From: Rikenellaceae bacterium
GTDB lineage: Bacteria > Bacteroidota > Bacteroidia > Bacteroidales > Rikenellaceae
DNA: 64,000 bases
Direction: 5' to 3'
Assembly (NCBI GenBank): GCA_015060045.1
Contig: SUZH01000008.1
Span: forward strand, 1 to 64,000
The stretch's first letter is position 1. Each line of letters opens with the position of its first letter. The notes beneath the pieces are model-generated. The model was not told the DNA's origin and made no database searches. It was given only the letters and a program-made list of their open reading frames with translations. The translations under genes and the position numbers were made by a program. Positions 1-7,168 of this stretch are shown piece after piece.

Positions 1-394
1 TTCATTACCTTTCATTTCCTTGCACTTTTACATTGGCGAGGCTTTCATTAAAAGTCCTCATAAGTCATTGAACACCAGTGCTGCCATCATTATTTTCCCT
101 CATTCGTTAGATTTTTCCAGAGATATTCTTTTTATCGTATATCTGCGAAAAATATCAATGGTAAAATGTTTTGGATAATAGATGACCATTTTGCTATGGT
201 CAAATCACCGCATTTCAAGACACGTTATAAAATAAATAAGGGACGCCCTTATTAGGACTATCCTCTTTGAGAAGTGCACAGCAAAAACTCTCGTAATGCT
301 CTATATATCAACACGAAACACAAACAAGAGTGAAACGATTTTGCACACAAAACCGTTTATAGTTTTTCTGAATGGAAGTTCAGGTATAAAAAGA

Positions 395-476
395 GGACAA
401 CCACACAATGCCTATAATATCATCATAACCGATACCAAGCAGAGGCAACCCCTCTGCTTTTTTTGTGTCGTTGTCC
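395..476. repeat. Nested palindrome: outer arms GGACAACCACACAA / TTGTGTCGTTGTCC around an inner terminator-like hairpin
   Basis: Outer arms 395-408 and 463-476 are complementary at 13/14 positions; inner AAGCAGAGG...CCTCTGCTT followed by a T run at 437-464. Confidence 0.7.
437..464 (+). terminator. Putative intrinsic terminator
   Basis: AAGCAGAGGcaacCCCTCTGCTTTTTTT stem-loop plus T tract. Confidence 0.65.
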
Positions 477-641
477 AAGCTTTCGGGCAGATATTCCTAT
501 GCTTGTAGTGGGCAACAGTAAAAAATGAAAAATTTTTGCCCTTATTCCAAACCTTCCCGGACAAAGGCTCCCTATACTTACAATGAAGCGACCTCAATTG
601 CACAAATATACATTTATGTTTAACAAATAAATTCAAGAACT

Positions 642-995
642 ATGGAAGTATTAACAATCGAACACAGCGCTTTTCAGCAACTGATTAGCAAAATTGATGC
701 TATGGACGAGTTCATCCGCAAAGCCAAGTTAGAGCAGCAAAGTTCCCTCGACGACGATTGGGTTGATGGGCAAGCCGTCTGCGAGTATCTCTGCATCTGC
801 GACAAAACTCTGCAACGCCTACGCAGTGCCGGTAAAATCACTTACAGCACTATCGGTAATAAGTATTACTATCAGATTGCGGAGATTAAGCGATGCCTGC
901 GTGCTCACACAATCAAGAGTAGTGAGGAGATGCTGCAAAACCTAATCGCCCACAAGCGAAATAGCAAAGCGAAGGCGAGTGCTAATGTTCAGTAA
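642..995 (+). CDS. Helix-turn-helix (excisionase/MerR-like) DNA-binding protein of the type found on Bacteroidota mobile elements
   Basis: 117 aa ORF; the region WVDGQAVCEYLCICDKTLQRLRSAGKITYSTIGNKYYYQIAEIKRCL resembles HTH_17/excisionase-like proteins. Confidence 0.75.
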   Translation: MEVLTIEHSAFQQLISKIDAMDEFIRKAKLEQQSSLDDDWVDGQAVCEYLCICDKTLQRLRSAGKITYSTIGNKYYYQIAEIKRCLRAHTIKSSEEMLQNLIAHKRNSKAKASANVQ

Positions 996-1000
996 ACCGT

Positions 1001-1041
1001 AGAGAGATGGCTACAAATAGAGGCCATCTCTCTTCGATTTT
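1001..1041 (+). terminator. Putative terminator downstream of the HTH gene
   Basis: AGAGAGATGGC (1001-1011) / GCCATCTCTCT (1023-1033) followed by T-rich sequence. Confidence 0.65.
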
Positions 1042-1216
1042 GTCAATTCAAAAATTATTCGTAAATTTGTCGTAAGCAACTGTAGTTCTGAAGTTTGTAT
1101 GGCAAAAGTCGGACTCGAAAACGACACCTTGAAACAACCCAAGTGTCCCTCGAATTGGGAGTATAGTACTGGGCAAAGGCAATTGCTTGATATACAGAGT
1201 GGGGAGCAGATGGACA

Positions 1217-1560
1217 GAGTCTCGTTTTCCGCTCGAACGAAGAAAAGCAGTCCAAGAGGGCTGCTTTTTTCGTTTGACACGATGACTCGCCCGAAGCGCC
1301 CCCACGCACCCCTTCCAGGGGTTGGGGGTGTAAATATAGATCGCGAGAAAACGGCCCACGCTTGCGTGGGCTCGAGTCTCGTTTTCCGCTCAAGAAACGA
1401 CAGACAGCCTTTTGGGGCTGTCTTTTTTTGTCGTTTCTTGAGCGGATTATCCGCATTGATATAGACAATCCACCCAAACCCTCCTTTGAAAAGGAGGGCT
1501 TCGCTTGAAACGGAAAACGATGACTCGTCCGACGCGACCTCAAGTCACCCCTTCCAGGGG
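1217..1560. repeat. Two diverged copies of a composite intergenic repeat
   Basis: GAGTCTCGTTTTCCGCTC is exact at 1217-1234 and 1374-1391; ACGATGACTCGYCCGAMGCG...CACCCCTTCCAGGGG occurs at 1279-1321 and 1517-1560; each unit contains a hairpin followed by a T run. Confidence 0.6.
1386..1445. repeat. Nested perfect inverted repeat with inner terminator-like hairpin
   Basis: CCGCTCAAGAAACGACA (1386-1402) is the perfect complement of TGTCGTTTCTTGAGCGG (1429-1445); inner GACAGCC/GGCTGTC plus T run. Confidence 0.8.
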
Positions 1561-1582
1561 CGAGGTCTGTTGCTTTGCAACA

Positions 1583-1648
1583 AAAACCATCGGGCAGTAA
1601 TTACAGAAACCTATGGCATAGTCCCCGTAATTACTGCCCGATGGTTTT
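1583..1648 (-). terminator. Long perfect inverted repeat; possible terminator of the GH28 operon on the minus strand
   Basis: 22-nt perfect arms AAAACCATCGGGCAGTAATTAC (1583-1604) / GTAATTACTGCCCGATGGTTTT (1627-1648) with a 22-nt spacer; on the minus strand the stem ends in TTTTTG. Confidence 0.6.
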
Positions 1649-1735
1649 ACATCCATGTTTCTCGCCCGCCGTGCATCGCGCTTACCTGCGGACGAAGTCC
1701 GAGTCTCAATTCGTCAGAAATTTCCTTGGTATTCG

Positions 1736-3160
1736 CTATTTCCCGACCTCGACCTCTTTGCCATCGACCGTGATACGGTGGTAGTACACTTCGCCGGCAT
1801 CGTCCGTGACGAAGAGCGGGCGGCCGTCGGGTTTGGCGTAGTGGAAGTGGATATCGCTGAGCGATACGCCGCGTGCGTGGCGGATAAACATGCCCTTGGC
1901 CGGAATCGTGCCGAACATCCACGGCTCGGGGTAGGTCTTCTCCTGTTCGGGCGGCATTCTCAGACCATCCTCCTCGCTATAACCGCCCTGGTAGTAGATG
2001 TGGATGTTATCCAGTGCCACATCCTCGATCAGCGCGCCCGGAATACCGCTGATGATCGACGAGTAGCGCGAATCGGCATTGAAGACATTGACATGGCTGA
2101 TGCGCACGCGCTTCATTACACCCACGGGCGTACCCTCGGGGCTACGCAGACGCGCACCCAGGCGCAGGAAGATCGGGGCATTGACAATATCGCGCATCGT
2201 GATATTGCTGATCACGATATCCTCCAGGTGACCGCCATCGACCGTTTCGAGGGCCAAACCACGGCAACGCTCGAAGATGCAGTTCGTGATGGCGATGTTC
2301 TTGAATCCGCCACTCGACTCCGTGCCGAGCTTGATGCGACCCGTCACGAAGCCATGGTCGGGAGCTTGCGGCTCGTCGCGTTGCCAGGTGCAATCCAAGA
2401 CGCTGCCACGGTCGTAACCGCTCACCAGGCAATCCGAGATGGTCACATTCTCCGTATCCTTGAAGTAGCCCAAGCCATACGACGCCTTCAGCACAATGGC
2501 ATCGTCCCACGGCGAATTGACCGTGCAGTTGCTGATGCGGACATTCTTGCAGCAATCGATATCGAAGCCGTCGCGGTTCGTATCGACCTTCACGTTGAGG
2601 ATGCTCAGGTTATCGACACCCGTGGCCAGCAGGGCGAAGTGGCCGCACTGCAACATCGAGATATCCTTCAGCGTTACGTTCTTGCAGAGCTTGAGGCTGA
2701 TCGCCTTGTTGCCCACGCCTGCCAGGCGGCTCTCCTCGCGCGTGAGTCCCTTGCCGTAAATCAGACCCGGGCCCGTGATTGAGATATCCTCCAGCCCGAT
2801 ACCCCAGATGAGCGAATTTTTCCAGTGGCTGTGGCCGAAATCCTGAAATTTGTTGTGCTCGTTCGGCTCAGCTGCGTCGTACCCCTCGCTTTCGGTGGGG
2901 AAGGCGGCTACGATCTGTGCCCCCTGCTCGAGGTAGAGGTGGATGTGGCTCTTGAGGCGAATCGAGTAGCAGGCATACTCGCCGGCCGGGAAGTAGATCG
3001 TGCCACCGCCTGCTGTGGCGGCCTCCTCGATGGCGCGGTTAATGGCGGGCGTGTCGATGGTCTTGCCATCGGCCTTGGCACCGTAGTCCTGCACATTGTA
3101 CACCTTGGCCTCGGCAATCGCTGCCGAGAGACAGAAAATCAGCAATAAAAGGCGTTTCAT
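1736..3160 (-). CDS. Secreted GH28 family glycoside hydrolase (polygalacturonase / rhamnogalacturonan hydrolase-like)
   Basis: Signal peptide; NVQDYGAKADGKTIDTPAINRAIEEAATAGGGTIYFPAGEY, NRDGFDIDCCKNVRISNC..DDAIVLK and the pectate-type beta-helix pattern. Confidence 0.9.
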   Translation of the reverse strand: MKRLLLLIFCLSAAIAEAKVYNVQDYGAKADGKTIDTPAINRAIEEAATAGGGTIYFPAGEYACYSIRLKSHIHLYLEQGAQIVAAFPTESEGYDAAEPNEHNKFQDFGHSHWKNSLIWGIGLEDISITGPGLIYGKGLTREESRLAGVGNKAISLKLCKNVTLKDISMLQCGHFALLATGVDNLSILNVKVDTNRDGFDIDCCKNVRISNCTVNSPWDDAIVLKASYGLGYFKDTENVTISDCLVSGYDRGSVLDCTWQRDEPQAPDHGFVTGRIKLGTESSGGFKNIAITNCIFERCRGLALETVDGGHLEDIVISNITMRDIVNAPIFLRLGARLRSPEGTPVGVMKRVRISHVNVFNADSRYSSIISGIPGALIEDVALDNIHIYYQGGYSEEDGLRMPPEQEKTYPEPWMFGTIPAKGMFIRHARGVSLSDIHFHYAKPDGRPLFVTDDAGEVYYHRITVDGKEVEVGK

Positions 3161-3166
3161 GGTTGC

Positions 3167-3973
3167 TTATTTTTGAAGGTCCATAAGTTTGAATTTGCGT
3201 AAGTAGTCGGCGTTACCGTACATGTGGTGGTTCTCCGAGAGGTTCCAGAAGCCGCCCTTCGAGGTGGGGTGTGCATCCCAATCGATGATGGCCCACGCAA
3301 GGCCGATCTCGTTGCCCGCCTTGAGCTGTGTGGGGCGCGAATAGGCGGCTCCCCGCTCGTCGGCATGGTCGAAGGGGGTGATGTAGAACTCCAACGTCAG
3401 CTTGCCCCGTTCGCCCTCCTCGAAGGAGTAGTGGTAGGCGTAATCGGCGTAGGGAGGCTCTTTGAGCCACACCTGCGGACCCCAATACATGCACCAATCC
3501 TCGCCGTGGGGCGGGGTGAAGATGTGGTAGTTCTGGGCATGGCAGCCGTGGAATTTGAACCACGCCTGCCACACATCTTTCGGAGCGGTGGGGTGGAAAC
3601 GGTCGATGAAGGGCCCTCCCGAGCAGTCGCCATCGACTACCACCTCGAAGATGTCGGTCTGGAGCGAATTTTCGCTGAAGCGCCAATAGTCGTCGTAGGC
3701 CTCGTAGAGGAAATAGAGGCGTTGCGTCTCGGCACACCAACCCACCTTCACGCTCACGCGGAGTGTCTCGGGGTTGGGCGCGGGATGCTTCCCCTCGTCC
3801 TCCTTGAGGGCCTGCTCCGTGATGCGATAGGAGTCAGGCACTTTGCGCCAATCACGCCCCTTGCCGTCGATCGTGGGGAGTTCGTCAGGGGCGAATTGGT
3901 ACACTTTGAAATCCTGCGCCGAAGCCGTCAAGCCGCTCAGGCAGAGGAGCAGCGTTAGATAGAATCGTTTCAT
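3167..3973 (-). CDS. Carbohydrate-binding family 9-like secreted protein
   Basis: Signal peptide; YEAYDDYWRFSENSLQTDIFEVVVDGDCSGGPFID and WNLSENHHMYGN, typical of CBM9-like proteins; start overlaps the upstream stop (TAATG). Confidence 0.75.
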   Translation of the reverse strand: MKRFYLTLLLCLSGLTASAQDFKVYQFAPDELPTIDGKGRDWRKVPDSYRITEQALKEDEGKHPAPNPETLRVSVKVGWCAETQRLYFLYEAYDDYWRFSENSLQTDIFEVVVDGDCSGGPFIDRFHPTAPKDVWQAWFKFHGCHAQNYHIFTPPHGEDWCMYWGPQVWLKEPPYADYAYHYSFEEGERGKLTLEFYITPFDHADERGAAYSRPTQLKAGNEIGLAWAIIDWDAHPTSKGGFWNLSENHHMYGNADYLRKFKLMDLQK

Positions 3974-4656
3974 TAGCGGGCGTTTTTATAGGCCTCCTCA
4001 AAGACCTTGGGGAGCAGGTAGTAGTTGAAGTCGGCGCGCTGGTAGATGCTGAAGTAGCACTTCTCACCTGCTCGCCACGGCGTGAGGGCGGCAATGACGG
4101 GTGCGTCGGTCTTCTTGCCCGAATGATAGAGCTTCAGGGGCGAGGATTGCTGATGACCATCCGCCAGGCGCAGCTCGCTTTTGAGCGGTGCCACGCCCTG
4201 CGTCACGCGCAGGCGCATGCTCGCACCGTAGTAGGTCGTAAAGGCATTGCCCTCGATGCTATGGACATTGTGGAAGCAGCTCGCGGTTGGGATGAGGTTG
4301 TCCGCAGGCGTTCTCTCTACGCCGTCGCAAGCGCCAAAAGCCCAGCAAAGTTGTGCCCCTTCGGGCATTCGCTCGCCCGTGACCTCCATCACGAAGCCCT
4401 GGCCCTGCATCAAGGGGCAGATCGTGAGCTTCACCACGCCCCCTTCCCAAAGCTTGTCTTTGATGCGGTAGGTCAGTCCATCCTGCTTGACCGTGCACTC
4501 ATCGAGCCAACGGCTCTCCTCGCCACACACTACGCCCAGGCGGAACGAACCGGCCCCCTTGGCCAGGTGGAACGGAAAGGTTTGTGCCTCGGCATCAAGC
4601 GTCAGGAGGCAAAGGCAACACGCCAAGATAAGTGTTGAAAACCAGCTGTTTTTCAT
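3973..4656 (-). CDS. Secreted stand-alone DUF4450-like protein
   Basis: Signal peptide; GSFRLGVVCGEESRWLDECTVKQDGLTYRIKDKLWEGGVVKLTICPL...LCWAFGACDG resembles the DUF4450 N-terminal module; ORF ends without an extended C-terminal domain. Confidence 0.6.
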   Translation of the reverse strand: MKNSWFSTLILACCLCLLTLDAEAQTFPFHLAKGAGSFRLGVVCGEESRWLDECTVKQDGLTYRIKDKLWEGGVVKLTICPLMQGQGFVMEVTGERMPEGAQLCWAFGACDGVERTPADNLIPTASCFHNVHSIEGNAFTTYYGASMRLRVTQGVAPLKSELRLADGHQQSSPLKLYHSGKKTDAPVIAALTPWRAGEKCYFSIYQRADFNYYLLPKVFEEAYKNAR

Positions 4657-4677
4657 GGTAGGAAGGTGTTAGTCGGG

Positions 4678-5952
4678 TTAGTTGCCGTCGGGTTTCTCTA
4701 TTTCGGTAAAGGGGCTGTCGTTCCACTTGAAATCCTCCACCTTGTCGGGATGTGCCGGATCGTAGGCCGTGTAGCCCTCGCGCAGATGCTCCAGGATCGG
4801 TAGGTCGATCTTCTTCATTCCCTCGATGATGCACTTGGCAATCTGGTAAGCACCGTAGGGGTTGAAGTGCGTGTTGTCGGCCATCGGGCGATTTTGTCCC
4901 GGATAAGAACCGGCGGGGTAGTGTACGAAGGCCTTTTTCGAAGGCTCGACACCCATTGCCTCGTAGAGCGTACGGGTCATCTGGTGCAGGTCGATGAGTG
5001 GAATGTTCTCCTTGGCGGCCAGCCAGCGAATCGCATCGGGGAAGTCGGCGTGCGTATCGCGGATCTTGCCCTTTTCGTCAAAGCTGCGACGCTGGGTCGG
5101 GGTAACGAGTACGGGGTGAGCACCACGGGCATGCGCCTCGTCGATGAAGGTCTTCAGGCTGGTCATGAAGGAGTAGAAAGCGCCCTTGCCCGGCCCTCGC
5201 TGTTTCTGGTCGTTGTGGCTGAACTCCATGAAGATGTAGTCGCCCGCCTTCATCTGCGAGAGAGCCTTCTTCAGGCGGCCTGCGGCGATAAAGGTGTTGG
5301 CGCACTCGCCCGACTCGGCGTAGTTGGCAAACGAGACGCCCGCATCAAAGAAGCGGGTAATCATCTGTCCCCAGCTGGCCCACGGCTCGTTGTCTTGATC
5401 CACGACCGTCGAGTCGCCACAGAGGAAGATCGTGGGGATGTTCTCCACGCGCTCGATGACGAGCTCGGAGAGTTGCGGAGCGTCGCCATTGAACTCCAGG
5501 GTCAGTTTGTCGTCCCAGTTGAGTTTGTGACGCTCACGCGGCTTGATGCGGACATCCTCCTTGTCCGAAATATGGGTATTACGCTTGTTGATAACAAACG
5601 TGCAGGGCTTCAGTTCGCCCTTTTTCGTCTCGATGTTCTCGAAGAAGAGGCGGCGCGACTCGCCACGTACGGTCGTGATGCCGGCCACGCGTTTGTTGCC
5701 CACAACAGCCGTCACGAGGTAGTTGCCATCGGGCACCGAGACCGAGAAGAAGAAGGGTGCGGTCGATTGCTCCTCGGGTGAGGCTATTAGGTCATAGCCG
5801 TATCCCTTCTCGTCGGAATAGCGGTCTGCGGGGGTGATTTTCGTGTAACCCTCTTTGACCTTTTTGCCGGTGGTGAAATCGAATTTGAAGCTTTGCGCTT
5901 CGGCTCCCAGGGCGACCAAAAGACCCAGAGCCAACAGGGCGAGTCGTTTCAT
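4678..5952 (-). CDS. Rhamnogalacturonan acetylesterase-like SGNH/GDSL hydrolase (CE12-type)
   Basis: Signal peptide; block I GDSTVVDQ, N-containing FSHNDQKQRGPG, block V DNTHFN. Confidence 0.85.
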   Translation of the reverse strand: MKRLALLALGLLVALGAEAQSFKFDFTTGKKVKEGYTKITPADRYSDEKGYGYDLIASPEEQSTAPFFFSVSVPDGNYLVTAVVGNKRVAGITTVRGESRRLFFENIETKKGELKPCTFVINKRNTHISDKEDVRIKPRERHKLNWDDKLTLEFNGDAPQLSELVIERVENIPTIFLCGDSTVVDQDNEPWASWGQMITRFFDAGVSFANYAESGECANTFIAAGRLKKALSQMKAGDYIFMEFSHNDQKQRGPGKGAFYSFMTSLKTFIDEAHARGAHPVLVTPTQRRSFDEKGKIRDTHADFPDAIRWLAAKENIPLIDLHQMTRTLYEAMGVEPSKKAFVHYPAGSYPGQNRPMADNTHFNPYGAYQIAKCIIEGMKKIDLPILEHLREGYTAYDPAHPDKVEDFKWNDSPFTEIEKPDGN

Positions 5953-6011
5953 AATTGTACGGTTTATTTTCGGTTTTTGCTTGTTCTTCGGATGTGTCGT
6001 TTTTGATTATG

Positions 6012-6077
6012 CTAAATTAATCAGTTTTTTGATCAATCTCAATAGATACCTATTCATATAAATGGAAATTCGTACAA
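6012..6077 (-). promoter_or_regulatory. Candidate promoter and activator site A for the CE12-GH28 operon
   Basis: Minus strand: TTGTACGAATTTCCATT (6061-6077), 17-nt gap, ATTG (6040-6043), 20-nt spacer, TAATTTAG (6012-6019), close to the Bacteroidota -33 TTTG / -7 TAnnTTTG pattern. Confidence 0.5.
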
Positions 6078-6101
6078 GAAAAGCGGTCATGGAGTCCTAT
6101 T

Positions 6102-6167
6102 TTGTACGATTTTGCATCCAACTGCCCAATTCGTACAAAAAAAATGTGTAACTTAGGTCTACTTTTG
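6102..6167 (+). promoter_or_regulatory. Candidate promoter and activator site B for the GH43-led operon
   Basis: TTGTACGATTTTGCATC (6102-6118), 17-nt gap, then -7 element TACTTTTG (6160-6167); the -33 element is weak. Confidence 0.5.
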
Positions 6168-6186
6168 TATTGTAAAAAAGTGCACT

Positions 6187-7155
6187 ATGCGATTTTTGAA
6201 GCAAATAATGCTCTTCTTGGGCTGTATGTTGTCGGTTGTTCCGATGGCTTGCAGTACGGATGAACCTGCCTATCTGTTCTCCTATTTCACGGGGGACAGC
6301 CGGGATGGTTTGCACTTGGCCTATAGCCTGGATGGTGAAAGCTGGATTGCGCTCAACAACGGGCAATCTTTCTTGAAACCCATCGTCGGTAAGGATTGCC
6401 TGATGCGCGATCCCAGCATCTGCCAGGGACCCGATGGCGTGTTCCACCTGGTGTGGACCTCGAGTTGGACCGACCGCATTATCGGCTATGCCTCCTCGCG
6501 GGATTTGATCCATTGGAGCGAGCAACGTGCCATCCCCGTGATGATGCACGAAGAGACGGCGCACAACTGCTGGGCTCCCGAGCTCTTCTATGACGAGCCT
6601 TCGGGGTTGTTCTATATCATCTGGGCCACGACGATCCCCGGTCGCCACAAGGAGGTGCCTGTGATCGAGAGCGAGAAGGGATTGAATCACCGCATCTACT
6701 ACGTGACGACGCGCGATTTCGAGACCTTCTCCGAAACGAAACTCTTCTTCAATCCCGATTTTAGCGTCATCGATGCAGCCATCGTGCGCGATGAAACGAA
6801 GGGTGATCTGGTGATGGTCGTGAAGAACGAAAATTCGCTGCCCGCGGAGAAGAACCTGCGTGTGACCCGTACCCGAAACCTCGAGGATGGTTTCCCGACG
6901 GAGGTGTCACCCGCCATTACGGGGGATTATTGGTGCGAGGGACCCGCTCCGCTCTTCGTGGGGGATGCCCTCTATGTCTATTTTGACAAATACCGCAACC
7001 ACCGTTATGGTGCTGTCGTAAGCCGCGACCACGGCCAGACGTGGGAGGATATCTCCGACCGTGTGTCGTTCCCCGAGGGAATCCGCCACGGTACGGCTTT
7101 CAAAGTATCGAAAGAGGTGTTGGAGCAATTACTTCGATTACAAGAACAAGAATAA
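6187..7155 (+). CDS. GH43 family glycoside hydrolase, putative lipoprotein
   Basis: VVPMAC-STDEP lipobox-like; LFSYFTGDSRDGLHLAYSLDGESWIALNNG...LMRDPSICQGPDGVFHLVWTSSW matches the GH43 five-blade propeller pattern. Confidence 0.85.
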   Translation: MRFLKQIMLFLGCMLSVVPMACSTDEPAYLFSYFTGDSRDGLHLAYSLDGESWIALNNGQSFLKPIVGKDCLMRDPSICQGPDGVFHLVWTSSWTDRIIGYASSRDLIHWSEQRAIPVMMHEETAHNCWAPELFYDEPSGLFYIIWATTIPGRHKEVPVIESEKGLNHRIYYVTTRDFETFSETKLFFNPDFSVIDAAIVRDETKGDLVMVVKNENSLPAEKNLRVTRTRNLEDGFPTEVSPAITGDYWCEGPAPLFVGDALYVYFDKYRNHRYGAVVSRDHGQTWEDISDRVSFPEGIRHGTAFKVSKEVLEQLLRLQEQE

Positions 7156-7168
7156 AACGTGCACACTA

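Noticed and set aside
1217-1391. Repeated GAGTCTCGTTTTCCGCTC considered as a tRNA or tmRNA 3' end (att site)
   Set aside because: No T-arm with a TTCRA loop, no acceptor complement or CCA; not supportable as a tRNA fragment.
1055-1543. Several overlapping ORFs (1011-1784) in the repeat region
   Set aside because: They read through palindromic repeats on both strands and mutually overlap; no protein-like features.
1655-2782. 375 aa plus-strand ORF over GH28
   Set aside because: Antisense to GH28, no recognisable family.
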